Part shown: piece after piece, positions 8,791-18,059 of the stretch
How the letters are laid out: every line of letters begins with the position of its first letter
Numbering within the stretch: the first letter of the stretch is position 1
Assembly (NCBI GenBank): GCA_013540595.1
Contig: JABXKE010000002.1
Span: 1 to 60,049, forward strand
DNA from: Pyrodictium sp.
Lineage (GTDB): Archaea; Thermoproteota; Thermoprotei_A; Sulfolobales; Pyrodictiaceae
Direction of reading: 5' to 3'
DNA: 60,049 nucleotides
The notes under the pieces: model-generated
The model's database searches: none
Told to the model about the DNA's origin: nothing
Seen by the model: the letters and a program-made list of their open reading frames with translations, nothing else
Program-made: the position numbers and the translations under genes

Positions 8791-9408
8791 TTGAATGTGA
8801 GGCTTGCTGAGCTTCTGTTGGCGAAAAGGCTCTACCTCTACAGCTCCCCTAAGCGGGTTGCAGTAGCTCTTACGGGAACCCTGGCTCAGCTCCTTGGAGA
8901 GCTTACGGTCGCGGCTCCCGAGGCACTATCGGCAACGCTTAAGGAAGTTGCTAGCTACACTGGGACGTCTATCACCGTGAAGAGTTGCGGCTCTCCGGGA
9001 GACGCGATCCTCCTGTGCGAGGATGCCAGAGAGGGCTATCTGAGTGCGCGCCTAGTGGCCTTAACGCGCATCAGAGGCTACAGAAGGCGTGGCTTTGTTA
9101 GAGCTAAGGCCGAGAGTCTGGGCGAAGGTCTCTACAAGCTCACAATCTCTGAGCCCCCCTCCCAAACAACAATCTATATCGTGATTCGAGGCTTTATCGC
9201 TGAAGAAGCAGAGAGCCCCTGCACAGGAGACGCGCTTGACCTGCTCGCTCAGTTCTCTCGGGGAAGCATAATTAGAGTACCTGACGCTGTTGATATTCTC
9301 TCATCGAGCCTGGGGCTCAGCCGTCGCGAAGCTAGAGAGATTCTGATAAGGTACGTGAGGCTGGGCTGCGTCGATGTTGTTGGTGGGACCCTTGTGGTGA
9401 AGAAATGA
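8791..9408 (+). CDS. Hypothetical protein with possible C-terminal winged helix
   Basis: A 205-residue protein I do not recognise. The N-terminal two-thirds looks like a mixed alpha/beta domain. The last 65 residues (DAVDILSSSLGLSRREAREILI, then RYVRLGCVDVVGGTLVVKK) have the pattern of a winged-helix domain with a closing beta hairpin, so DNA or RNA binding is possible. Start is TTG at 8791 or GTG at 8797. It ends 23 bp before the stop of the convergent leuS gene. Codon use fits the neighbours. Confidence 0.65.
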   Translation: MNVRLAELLLAKRLYLYSSPKRVAVALTGTLAQLLGELTVAAPEALSATLKEVASYTGTSITVKSCGSPGDAILLCEDAREGYLSARLVALTRIRGYRRRGFVRAKAESLGEGLYKLTISEPPSQTTIYIVIRGFIAEEAESPCTGDALDLLAQFSRGSIIRVPDAVDILSSSLGLSRREAREILIRYVRLGCVDVVGGTLVVKK

Positions 9409-9431
9409 ATGTGGGGGCTTGGATCCTGCTG

Positions 9432-12431
9432 CTACTGGAGGATTACCGCCGGCCTTAGTGGGGCAACGGCTTCGAGCTTCCTTCTGGCCTCGTCCGGCAA
9501 GTTCTCGTGGAGCCTAGCGTCCTCTTCCATGCTTAGCACTACGACCTCTTCCAGCCCTGCCTTGGCTGCAATGTAGTCAGCATTCTGAGAAAGCACGCGC
9601 TGCTCGTCAAGTTCGCCAACCTTCAGCAGATCCTTCACGATCTCAGGGTCCAGCCTCTGGACGAGCTCCACAATCCGCCTGGCTACGCGTTGTGCCCTCT
9701 TTGCGTCCAGACCTAGCTCTCGTGCAGCCTTGATCGTTTCCCTAAGCGCCTCTCTGGACCCCGCAAACTCGGCTGCAGCTCTGAAGAGCCTCCACCAGTT
9801 CCTTGGTGCTGTCACCACAATGGCCTTCTTCGGCTTTGTCTTTATCACCTTGGCTATCGACTTTATGTCGTCAATAAGCAGCCTCAGATAGTACACGGCT
9901 GCAATGGTCTCCGGGTGGTAAGCTGGGGGTTCCGGCCACTTTTCGAGTGATACAAGCGTCTCGTGGCCCAGCCTCTGCCACATCTCCTCGGCTATGTGGG
10001 GCGTTATGGGTGCTAGCATCTTGACCCATGACTCCACGAATCTCCTGTATGCTGGCCCTATGCTTCCTCCTCTCAGATCCAGGTACGCTTCTAGGTCGTG
10101 CTCCATCTCGTAGAGGAGTTCTATCGAGGCTGCGCGGATGCGGAGCTCTTCGAGCTTCTGTGCCACGCTTTTCACATGGATAGCAAGCCTGGAATCGAGC
10201 CATCTGTCGGCCAGTGTTTCCCGCCTCTCTGTATCTCCCGTGCTCTCTACAGCGTTTTCGACGTGCTTGACAACCTTGTTTAGCTGTGTCATCACGCTTC
10301 TTGCCACGGCGTCTGAGAAGTCGGCGTCCTGGAGAAGCTCGGCTGACACCAGCACGGCAGCCCTCACGGTGTCAGGGCCGTAGATTCGAAGTGCCCTCCG
10401 CAGCGGCAGAATATTCCTGAGGCTCTTGCTCATTTTCTTGCCTTCAAGCATAACGAAACCATTTACCACGATCTGTTTAGGCCACTTATCTGGAGGGAAC
10501 AGTGCCACGTGGTTGTACACGAAGAACGTCAGGTGGTTCGGTACAAGGTCCCTTCCGCTGTGTCTAGAGTCTAGCGGATACCAGTAGTCGAACTCGGAGC
10601 GGAGATCCTCCAGCACATCTCTCGGTATGCCTAGCTTGCTGGCGAGCTTCTCAGGGTCGCCCTTGCCAAGCATAACGTAGTCCCAGAACTCGGGTACGAG
10701 TTTACTTGGATGGATTCCGTACTTGCGAATCTTGTGGATTACGGTGTAGAACGCCATGTATATTGTAGAGTCGCTGAGACTTTCAATGATCCAGCTCTTG
10801 TCCCAAGGCAGGGGGGTCCCGAGGCCTCTCGTTCTGGCAACGGCGCGCTCGTGGAGCCAGTCGACGGTTTTCAGGAACTCCTGCCTGATCTCCGGTGGCA
10901 CTACACGGATGCTCTCAAAAGCCTTTAACACGCTCTCCTTCCACTCCGAGTTACCGTAGTCTATGAACCACTGGTCCTTGAGAACCTTCACGACGATCTC
11001 GGTGCCGCACCTGCAGTACACGGGCCTGTTCATAATCTCGTACATTTTGTCGGCGTACCCAAGGGCCTCCAGCCAGAGCTTGGTTCTCTCACGTGCCTCG
11101 GGCACGGGCTTTCCTGCAATATCCATGACCACAGGGGCTTCCACGTAGGGCTTTAGTTCAGCAGGAACGCCGAACTCCAGGAGCTTGGCGAGATCCCTCC
11201 TCATCCTGCCCCGTCTGAACTCTGCCGAGTAGACCTCCTTGGTTGCCTCATCCAGCTTGTTTCTCTCACGCTGGCTTCTGATGCCGTGCTTCTCGACGAC
11301 GTCTCGGGCTGGCACCTCGCTGTAGCCCTCGACTTCTATCAGCGGTATGGGCTCGAGCATAGAGGCGTCCACGTTAGGGGCAATGCGTGAAAGCTTGCCG
11401 GACTCCAGCAGCTCACGCAGAGCCACATAGTCGTACGGCGCATGTGCTGGCACACTCATGACAACGCCAGTCGCCGTGTCTGGGTCAACGAATTCTGCGG
11501 GGAGCACTGGGACCCTTCTTCCCGTTGCAGGGTTGACAACGACCTTGCCAACCAGCTCGGAGCCCTTCAGCTTCCCTATAACTTCTACTCCGTCCTTCTG
11601 GAAGCGTAGCTTGAAGGCAGCCCTCTCGCTGACAATGACGACCTTGTTGCCTAGTCTCACTTTGACGTAGAGTGTGTCCGGGTTAACCCACATATTCGTG
11701 ACGCCGAACACAGTTTCGGGTCTAAGCGTTGCAGCGGCAAGGTACGCGCCCTCGTCCTCGATTCTGAAGAGTATCAGTGTGTATTCACCTATTTCGGGCT
11801 CAGCGTCCCCCTTGGTGTCGTGCATACCTACTGGCATGCTGTGTACAGGGCACCAACCTACGGGGTGTGTGCCCTGCTTGATGTAGCCCTTCTCTCTGAG
11901 CCTCAGAAACTGCCAGGTTATGAACCGCTTGAACTCCTCATCAACGGTTGTAAACTCCCTTCTCCAATCTATGCTGTAGCCAGCTTCTATCATGGCCTTC
12001 TTGGCTTCCTCGGAGAAGTACCTAGCCATCGAGAGCGGATCCTTCAGTTTGTCAAGATCGTGTTCTGGTACATCGTAGACGCTGACCATGAGGTCTATGA
12101 GCTCCCGGTCCCCGGAGGCTATGGCCTCAGCCATGGTAAGTATGGGTGTGCCGGTGAAGTGGAACCCCATCGGGAACAGTACGTTGTAGCCTTGCATCCT
12201 CTTGAAGCGCGCGTACACGTCGGTTATGGTGTAAGTCCTGCTGTGACCAAGGTGCAATGGGCTGTTCGGGTACGGGAAGGCGGCTGTTATGAAGAACTTC
12301 GGCTTCGAGGGGTCTGGGTCAGCTTCAAACGCCCTTCTGCGCTGCCACTCACGCTGCCACTTTTCTGCCACGTCCAGGAGGAACTTGGCGAACTCGCTAA
12401 CAGGGCCACGGAGGCTTAGTACCGTGCTCAT
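9432..12431 (-). CDS. leuS: Leucyl-tRNA synthetase
   Basis: Class I synthetase for tRNA-Leu, archaeal/eukaryotic cytosolic type, about 1000 residues. The HIGH-type signature is PLHLGHSRTYT close to the N-terminus (after FFITAAFPYPNSP) and the KMSKS signature is GKKMSKSLRN. The insertion between them contains the CP1 editing domain (TLRPETVFGVTNMWVNP and a VVMSVPAHAPYDYVA segment, the proofreading pocket). The frame is open to a TTG at 12482. I prefer the ATG at 12431 because GGTGA lies about 12 bp before it; the longer form would be an almost leaderless message. A TATA box lies near 12513-12521. The gene is head to head with the hexuloisomerase gene. Confidence 0.95.
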   Translation of the reverse strand: MSTVLSLRGPVSEFAKFLLDVAEKWQREWQRRRAFEADPDPSKPKFFITAAFPYPNSPLHLGHSRTYTITDVYARFKRMQGYNVLFPMGFHFTGTPILTMAEAIASGDRELIDLMVSVYDVPEHDLDKLKDPLSMARYFSEEAKKAMIEAGYSIDWRREFTTVDEEFKRFITWQFLRLREKGYIKQGTHPVGWCPVHSMPVGMHDTKGDAEPEIGEYTLILFRIEDEGAYLAAATLRPETVFGVTNMWVNPDTLYVKVRLGNKVVIVSERAAFKLRFQKDGVEVIGKLKGSELVGKVVVNPATGRRVPVLPAEFVDPDTATGVVMSVPAHAPYDYVALRELLESGKLSRIAPNVDASMLEPIPLIEVEGYSEVPARDVVEKHGIRSQRERNKLDEATKEVYSAEFRRGRMRRDLAKLLEFGVPAELKPYVEAPVVMDIAGKPVPEARERTKLWLEALGYADKMYEIMNRPVYCRCGTEIVVKVLKDQWFIDYGNSEWKESVLKAFESIRVVPPEIRQEFLKTVDWLHERAVARTRGLGTPLPWDKSWIIESLSDSTIYMAFYTVIHKIRKYGIHPSKLVPEFWDYVMLGKGDPEKLASKLGIPRDVLEDLRSEFDYWYPLDSRHSGRDLVPNHLTFFVYNHVALFPPDKWPKQIVVNGFVMLEGKKMSKSLRNILPLRRALRIYGPDTVRAAVLVSAELLQDADFSDAVARSVMTQLNKVVKHVENAVESTGDTERRETLADRWLDSRLAIHVKSVAQKLEELRIRAASIELLYEMEHDLEAYLDLRGGSIGPAYRRFVESWVKMLAPITPHIAEEMWQRLGHETLVSLEKWPEPPAYHPETIAAVYYLRLLIDDIKSIAKVIKTKPKKAIVVTAPRNWWRLFRAAAEFAGSREALRETIKAARELGLDAKRAQRVARRIVELVQRLDPEIVKDLLKVGELDEQRVLSQNADYIAAKAGLEEVVVLSMEEDARLHENLPDEARRKLEAVAPLRPAVILQ

Positions 12432-12512
12432 AGCAGCTACTTCACCGCTGCGAGCAATAGTGGGTCCCCCGCTTAAGTTCAACGGCTCGTGCTCGTGATT
12501 TTCGGCTCGGCG

Positions 12513-12521
12513 ATATTTAAA
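12513..12521 (-). promoter_or_regulatory. TATA box for leuS
   Basis: On the minus strand the sequence reads TTTAAATAT. Transcription would start near 12487, between the divergent leuS and hexuloisomerase genes. Confidence 0.55.
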
Positions 12522-12567
12522 GGTAATCCGGCGAGCTGGCGTAAGGCGCTGCTAATAGCTGCTAACC

Positions 12568-12575
12568 TTTATAAC
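12568..12575 (+). promoter_or_regulatory. TATA box for the SIS-domain gene
   Basis: TTTATAAC on the plus strand, about 55 bp before the GTG start at 12628. Transcription would start near 12597. Confidence 0.5.
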
Positions 12576-12627
12576 TTGTCCATGCCACGAAACACCGTCA
12601 CGGGCTAGCAGCCTCGGAAGGCGGTGC

Positions 12628-13233
12628 GTGTTGGACTACGTCAGGGTGACCATGAAGGAGATAGCAGCCTTCATAGGCCGCGTCGCCGATAGGCTGAGCG
12701 GCGAGCAGGTCAGGGCGTTAGTATCGACTCTCGAGGATGCATACAGGAGGGGTGCAAAGGTACTGGTTATGGGTGCCGGCAGAAGCGGCCTAGTTGGTAG
12801 GGCGTTCGCCATGAGGCTCATGCACCTCGGCTTCAATGTCTACGTCCTCGGCGAGACAATAACTCCCAGCATAGGGAGAGACGACGTCGTCGTGGCCATA
12901 TCAGGCTCGGGCCGCACCCAGCTGATAGTCACGGCCGCTGAGGCCGCCAAGAAGGTCGACGCCAAGGTGATCGCGGTTACCAGCTACCCGGACAGCCCGC
13001 TTGGCAGGCTCGCGGACATAGTGGTAGAGATACCGGGCAGGACTAAGCTTGCCCCAGACATAGACTACTTCGCCAGGCAGATACTAGGGATACATGAGCC
13101 CTTAGCCCCACTCGGCACCCTCTTTGAGGACACTGCGATGGCTTTCCTCGATGGTGTGACGGTTGAGCTTATGCATCGACTAGGCAAATCCGAGAGAGAT
13201 CTGAAGCTAAGGCATGCAAATATAGAACTCTAA
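12628..13233 (+). CDS. hxlB: 6-phospho-3-hexuloisomerase-like SIS domain protein
   Basis: A 201-residue SIS-domain isomerase resembling archaeal PHI, which interconverts hexulose 6-phosphate and fructose 6-phosphate in the ribulose monophosphate route used by archaea to make pentoses. The sugar-phosphate loop is [20 protein letters not shown]. Other family blocks are [25 protein letters not shown] and [15 protein letters not shown]. Length and layout match stand-alone PHI rather than the HPS-PHI fusion. No hexulose-phosphate synthase gene is visible nearby. GTG at 12628 or TTG at 12631 could start translation. Confidence 0.85.
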   Translation: MLDYVRVTMKEIAAFIGRVADRLSGEQVRALVSTLEDAYRRGAKVLVMGAGRSGLVGRAFAMRLMHLGFNVYVLGETITPSIGRDDVVVAISGSGRTQLIVTAAEAAKKVDAKVIAVTSYPDSPLGRLADIVVEIPGRTKLAPDIDYFARQILGIHEPLAPLGTLFEDTAMAFLDGVTVELMHRLGKSERDLKLRHANIEL

Positions 13234-13639
13234 GGCTCTTAGCCGTTGTCTTTCTAGGTGCAGCGTCGCTGCCCCTTTCCTTGCCTTTCCCTGCGGCAGC
13301 CATCTTTACCGGCCCTTCGAGCGACCATTATGTGGAAAAGACTCTCATCTAGTCTGTGTTAATTGGTTTAGACCGCCAGACGGTACGGAAGAACCTTGCT
13401 CATAGCTACTTTAGGCAACATAATCAATAGCTGTAGGAAGCGCATCCTTTATCCGAGTAACGTATGCCAATGATGTGATGAGCATGAGGTAGCCTATAGC
13501 CTCCAGTGTAGTATTTCAGACGCGACTTGCCTAAGTCCAGTTTTGGGCAGTAGCCATAATGGCTATCCGATCCTTTATGAGCTTAGTTTGTGATAAGTAA
13601 TTGATAAGTAATTTGTTCCATTAGCGCGGGGTAAGTGGA
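13234..13639. other. 406-bp intergenic region with tandem 11-bp repeat
   Basis: No intact gene. Just upstream of the MarC gene is a perfect tandem repeat of TGATAAGTAAT (13591-13601 and 13602-13612), AT-rich enough to serve as promoter or operator. Immediately after the SIS gene, one frame reads like a hydrophobic signal-type stretch (LLAVVFLGAASLPLSL) ending at a TAG near 13352, but it has no start codon, so it could be a gene remnant or chance. Confidence 0.4.
13591..13612 (+). repeat. Perfect tandem 11-bp repeat upstream of marC-like gene
   Basis: Two adjacent copies of TGATAAGTAAT end 27 bp before the ATG of the MarC-family gene, at the position where a promoter or regulator site is expected. 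Confidence 0.7.
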
Positions 13640-14236
13640 ATGGGATTGCTCGAGAACTTCGTAACCAGCTTTATGATGCTATTTATCGTCTTAGATCCCG
13701 TTGGGATATCGCCCTACGTGGCAGCTCTGACAGCAAAACTCGACAAACGGGCTAGAACTGGTGTTATCAGGCTAGCAGTCATAAGTGCTGGAGTGCTCCT
13801 GCTAAGCTTTGTGTTTGCGGGTGTCATTATTTTCGAGATTCTTGGGATCGAAACCGGGGAGTTCAAAATAGCTGCTGGCCTTATGCTGCTGGTATATGCT
13901 ATGGCCGACCTCTTCGAGATACCGATAGGGTTCAAGTCGGAGGGAAGGAGCGAATCTATAGCTATCTTCCCGCTAGCTACACCACTACTTGCAGGACCCG
14001 GCAGCGTGGCTACGGTGCTTTACATCAGAGAAGTATATGGCACAAGCATAGCTGTTGCAAGCGCAGTAGCCAACCTTGTCGTCGCGTACCCGATACTGCT
14101 TTCAAGCATATTGATTGTGGCAAAACTGGGACGCCACGGGGCCCTCCTTATAAACAAGTTTATGAGCCTCATAATGGTTGCCTTTGCTATATCCGTTATC
14201 AGGGAGGGTATGCAGAACCTCGGGATGGTAACGTGA
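13640..14236 (+). CDS. MarC family (UPF0056) integral membrane protein
   Basis: A 198-residue membrane protein with about six hydrophobic segments. Family signatures are FIVLDPVGISPYVAAL near the N-terminus and IFPLATPLLAGPGSVATVLYI in the middle, both diagnostic of the MarC/UPF0056 family. The second half repeats the first in layout, as is usual for this family. Function is not established; the old link to antibiotic resistance has been withdrawn for E. coli MarC. It has a single-gene setting with a tandem-repeat promoter region. The ATG at 13640 gives the standard N-terminus. Confidence 0.9.
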   Translation: MGLLENFVTSFMMLFIVLDPVGISPYVAALTAKLDKRARTGVIRLAVISAGVLLLSFVFAGVIIFEILGIETGEFKIAAGLMLLVYAMADLFEIPIGFKSEGRSESIAIFPLATPLLAGPGSVATVLYIREVYGTSIAVASAVANLVVAYPILLSSILIVAKLGRHGALLINKFMSLIMVAFAISVIREGMQNLGMVT

Positions 14237-14357
14237 GATTTTGCTTGCTTCCACGGCGGATGCTGTTAGCTGTGGCCAGCCGTGAAGTGAAGCAGTAGTG
14301 GCAAATGTTTTCGTATATTGTATGATTATGATATGGTATTAGAACACTTCAAGTTGG

Positions 14358-14435
<78 letters not shown>

Positions 14436-14464
14436 AGCCACTAGTAACACCCCATGCGCGAGAT

Positions 14465-14472
14465 TCTATAAC
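14465..14472. promoter_or_regulatory. TATA element between tRNA-Arg and polB1
   Basis: TCTATAAC lies about 33 bp upstream of the 5' end of the minus-strand tRNA and also upstream of the DNA polymerase gene. A second plus-strand candidate, CCTTATAGGG near 14503-14512, is better placed for the polymerase. Confidence 0.4.
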
Positions 14473-14546
14473 TCTTCTCCCCGCCTCTGCCCAGCCCTAT
14501 GGGCCTTATAGGGTGCTACCGTTAGTATTCCACTGCTTGGGCGCGT

Positions 14547-17444
14547 TTGTTGAAACGTGGCAGAAGTGGCGCTAGGCGGCACAAGGTAAAGGATCTCACG
14601 GAGTTCCTAGCTGTGGGCAGCCGGAGTAAAGGGCAGCTGGCCGCAGGCGGCAGGCAGAGTCGAGCTGGCAAGGACAGCCGGGACCTGCAGAAGACAGCGC
14701 ACCGGCCAGAGGAGGCTATGGAGAAGCTGTTGACGGAGCTTCTAGGCGGTGTCCGCAGAGCTTCCCGAGAGGGTGAAGGGAACGGCGCTAGCGCGGGGGC
14801 TGCGGAAGCTCAACCGAGGGAGCAGCAGAAGCCTTCAGAGCGGCAGAGGGCAGGCAGCCGGCCGCGGGCTGGCGACGCTAGTAGCAAGCTTAGGGTGCCC
14901 ATGCTGTCATCGCTTCAACCTGTTAGGAAGCCGCGTGAGGCTAGGCCGGGAGAGCGAGGCTACCTTGTTCAGACGTACTATGACGGGGAGCGCGGCGTGG
15001 TCGTGGCTAAGCTGTATGACGATGAGCGCGGCGAGATCCTCCTCTTCGCGGACAAGACAGGTTACAAGCCTTACTTCCTTGTGGATTTGGAGCCTGACAA
15101 GGTGCAGGAGAACGCTCAGATCGTAAGGCACAGCGGGTTTGACCATGTGGAGGTTGTAGAGAAGTTCGACCTCCTCCGGTGGAGGAAGCGGAGGCTGACC
15201 AAGATAGTCGTAAAGACTCCAGATGTTGTCCCTCAGCTGCGTGGCAAAGTGCCGGCGGCCTGGGAAGCTAACATAAAGTTTCACCACAACTACATCTACG
15301 ACCACCAGCTCGTACCTGGTCTCCTTTACGTAGTTGCTAACGGGAGTCTGAGGCGCGCTGAGGTCAGCTTAGACGACAAGATGGTTGAGGAGATCAGAGC
15401 GGCTTTCCAGGGCGAGCGCGAAGAGACCATAAGAGTTGCCCTGGAATGGGCACCCTACTTCGAGCAGCCTCCCCCGAGGCCACTTCGCCTCGCCGTCGAC
15501 ATAGAGGTCTACACACCCTTCAAGGGTAGGGTGCCCGACGCATCCGCGGCGAGCTACCCCGTGATAAGCATAGCGTTCGCTGCAGACGACGGACTGAGGC
15601 TGGTCTTTGTCCTGGGCGAGCACTTTGCGAGGATGAGCGCAACCGGTCGGGCGAGGCTAGCGGGTGACGTTGCCGTGGAAATCTTCGACGAGGAGCGGGC
15701 GATGTTGCTCGAGGCGTTCAAGCTGATATCGAGCTACCCTGTCGTCCTCACATTCAACGGCGACAACTTCGACCTAACCTACCTGCTCAACAGGGCCCTG
15801 AAGCTGGGAATACCCCGCGACCAAATACCGCTGCGCGTGGCGCGCGACAGGATCACACTAGAATACGGGGTTCACATAGACCTGTATAAGTTCTTCAGCA
15901 TAAAGGCCGTGCAGAGCTACGCCTTCGGGAACGCCTACAAGGAGTTCACGCTTGACGCCATAGCCTCCGCTCTGCTCGGCGAGAGCAAGGTAGAGGTTGA
16001 GGGCAACATAGGCGACCTCCCGCTAGCGGAGCTTGTCAACTACAACTTCCGCGATGCTGAGCTCACGCTCAACTTGACGAAGTTCGGCGGAGACCTCGTA
16101 TGGAAGCTGATGGTGCTTCTGATGCGTATATCCAAGCTACCCATGGAGGACCTCACTAGGAGCCAGATATCCTCGTGGGTGAAGAGCCTGCTGTACTGGG
16201 AGCACAGAAGGAGGGGCTACCTCATCCCGAACAGGGAGGAGATAATCAGCCTAAAGGGCAGAACGAGGTCATCGGCGATAATAAAGGGTAAGAAGTACCA
16301 GGGAGCAATAGTCCTAGACCCCCCCAGCGGCGTTTACTTCAACGTTGTGGTTCTGGACTTCGCGAGCCTGTATCCCAGCATAATAAAGGAGTGGAACCTC
16401 AGCTACGAGACTGTTAATCCCGAGCACTGCCCCGGCGGCGAGACGGTGAAGGTTCCTGACGTGGGGCACACAGTCTGCAAGAACGTCCCTGGGCTCACGG
16501 CCCAGATCGTGGGCCTCCTGCGCGACTACCGTGTCAGAATCTACAAAAAGAAGGCCAAGAGTAGCTCCATCTCAGAGGATGCCCGCGCGTGGTACGATAC
16601 CGTTCAAGCGGCGATGAAGGTTTTCATCAATGCTAGCTACGGTGTGTTCGGGGCCGAGACGTTCCCGTTCTACGCGCCCCCCGTCGCCGAGAGCGTGACG
16701 GCGATAGGCAGGTACACGATACGCCAGACTCTGCGCAAAGCGAGCGAGCTTGGGCTGAAGATACTCTATGGTGATACAGACTCCCTCTTCATATGGAACC
16801 CCGATCCAGAGAAGCTTAAGGAACTCCAAGAGTATGTTAGGGAGAGCTTCGGCCTAGAGCTCGAAGTGGACAAGTCCTACAGGTTCGTCACGTTTAGTGG
16901 CCTCAAGAAGAACTATGTGGGTGTGTACGAAGACGGTAAAGTGGACGTTAAGGGTCTTGTCGCGAAGAAACGTAATGCTCCGGAGTTCCTCAAGAAGGAG
17001 TTCATGGGAATACTCGAGACGCTCAGCAAGGTCTCGAACCCTGAAGACTTCATCGAGGCACGTGAGAGCATTAAGGCGAGGGTGCGTGAGATCTACAGAA
17101 AGCTCAAGGACCTCGAGTACACGCTTGACGAGCTGGCAATCAAGGTTGCGCTGAACAAGCCTGTGGATGCCTACACAAAGAACACACCCCAACACGTCAA
17201 GGCGGCAAAGCAGCTGATGGCTCATGGTGTCCAGGTGCTGCCAGGCGACGTCGTCGTCTTCGTCAAGGTCAAGAGCAAGGAGGGCGTGAAGCCAATTCAG
17301 CTAGCGAGGCTCAAGGAGGTGGACGTGGACAAGTACGTTGACAGCGTCCGGACAACTTTCGAGCAGCTGCTATCGGCGATAAACCTCACGTGGGACTCGG
17401 TGGTAGGCGGATCCAGGCTCGAAGCATTCATGAAGGCTAGGTAA
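14547..17444 (+). CDS. polB1: Family B DNA polymerase, B1 type
   Basis: Replicative-type archaeal family B DNA polymerase of 965 residues. Exonuclease motifs: DIEVYTP (Exo I), FNGDNFD (Exo II) and YNFRDAEL (Exo III). Polymerase motifs: VLDFASLYPSIIKEWNLSYE (motif A), KVFINASYGVFG (motif B) and YGDTDS (motif C), plus the KKRN element. The motif A context matches crenarchaeal PolB1 (Sulfolobus Dpo1). Residues 1-135 form an unusual hydrophilic extension rich in Arg, Gln, Glu and Ala. TTG at 14547 lies just after a TATA-like site; ATG at 14718, preceded by GAGGAGG, is an alternative start that would shorten the extension. Both catalytic centres look intact. Confidence 0.95.
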   Translation: MLKRGRSGARRHKVKDLTEFLAVGSRSKGQLAAGGRQSRAGKDSRDLQKTAHRPEEAMEKLLTELLGGVRRASREGEGNGASAGAAEAQPREQQKPSERQRAGSRPRAGDASSKLRVPMLSSLQPVRKPREARPGERGYLVQTYYDGERGVVVAKLYDDERGEILLFADKTGYKPYFLVDLEPDKVQENAQIVRHSGFDHVEVVEKFDLLRWRKRRLTKIVVKTPDVVPQLRGKVPAAWEANIKFHHNYIYDHQLVPGLLYVVANGSLRRAEVSLDDKMVEEIRAAFQGEREETIRVALEWAPYFEQPPPRPLRLAVDIEVYTPFKGRVPDASAASYPVISIAFAADDGLRLVFVLGEHFARMSATGRARLAGDVAVEIFDEERAMLLEAFKLISSYPVVLTFNGDNFDLTYLLNRALKLGIPRDQIPLRVARDRITLEYGVHIDLYKFFSIKAVQSYAFGNAYKEFTLDAIASALLGESKVEVEGNIGDLPLAELVNYNFRDAELTLNLTKFGGDLVWKLMVLLMRISKLPMEDLTRSQISSWVKSLLYWEHRRRGYLIPNREEIISLKGRTRSSAIIKGKKYQGAIVLDPPSGVYFNVVVLDFASLYPSIIKEWNLSYETVNPEHCPGGETVKVPDVGHTVCKNVPGLTAQIVGLLRDYRVRIYKKKAKSSSISEDARAWYDTVQAAMKVFINASYGVFGAETFPFYAPPVAESVTAIGRYTIRQTLRKASELGLKILYGDTDSLFIWNPDPEKLKELQEYVRESFGLELEVDKSYRFVTFSGLKKNYVGVYEDGKVDVKGLVAKKRNAPEFLKKEFMGILETLSKVSNPEDFIEARESIKARVREIYRKLKDLEYTLDELAIKVALNKPVDAYTKNTPQHVKAAKQLMAHGVQVLPGDVVVFVKVKSKEGVKPIQLARLKEVDVDKYVDSVRTTFEQLLSAINLTWDSVVGGSRLEAFMKAR

Positions 17445-17451
17445 CATTCCG

Positions 17452-18003
17452 TTATTTCGACTTCTTCCTTGTTGACTTCTTCCTCTTCCTAGGCTTCTCC
17501 TCCTCGGCCTCCTCAAGCCCTTCCTCCAGCCTTCTCATCTCCTCTTCGCTTATCTCGAGCTCTTGGGGTAGCACAGATCCCTCCAGGCTCTTTGGTTCCT
17601 TTGTCGCCTCGGATGCGTACTCTTCCACCTGCCTTCTAGACTCCTCGTCAAGGAAGTGCGACACGACGTAGATCTTCTTATCTCTGTACTTGTCGCCGAG
17701 CCACTCGTTGTCGAAGCTTATAACTATGACTGGGAGCTTGACTATGACCTCGTTGCCTTCGCGCATAACCTCCAGGTTCAGCTCCATTACTCTGTCGTAG
17801 AGGTCGGGATCTATCGGGAGCTTGTAGCTGAGCTCGAGTTCCCCGTGGACAGCTGTCAGGTCGCTTGTAAGCGGGTTCCACGTCTCGGCAGCCTTCAGCA
17901 GGGCGGCTCGCGCAGCATCCTCGAGCTTCGTATCCTCTACCCTGCTTTCAACAACCTTTCCCTCCTCAGCCCTTACGATTAGCACGCTCAAGACGTCCTG
18001 CAC
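17452..18003 (-). CDS. Hypothetical protein with acidic then basic tail
   Basis: A 183-residue protein I do not recognise. Residues 1-130 look like a globular alpha/beta domain. A strongly acidic segment follows (ELEISEEEMRRLEEGLEEAEEE), and the last 14 residues are almost all Lys and Arg (PRKRKKSTRKKSK). The gene is tail to tail with polB1, with only 7 bp between stop codons. Crenarchaeal PolB1 has accessory subunits, one of which (PBP1) carries an acidic tail; the resemblance is only in composition and position, so a link is speculative. Confidence 0.65.
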   Translation of the reverse strand: MQDVLSVLIVRAEEGKVVESRVEDTKLEDAARAALLKAAETWNPLTSDLTAVHGELELSYKLPIDPDLYDRVMELNLEVMREGNEVIVKLPVIVISFDNEWLGDKYRDKKIYVVSHFLDEESRRQVEEYASEATKEPKSLEGSVLPQELEISEEEMRRLEEGLEEAEEEKPRKRKKSTRKKSK

Positions 18004-18059
18004 CCCTGCACGCTTCGGCCCAGTGGAGTGTTGAAGGGTTAGGATACTTAACTATGGCT

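Noticed and set aside
9871-12498. Plus- and minus-strand open frames inside leuS
   Set aside because: They lie within a clear synthetase gene and show no family motifs; shadows of high-GC coding sequence.
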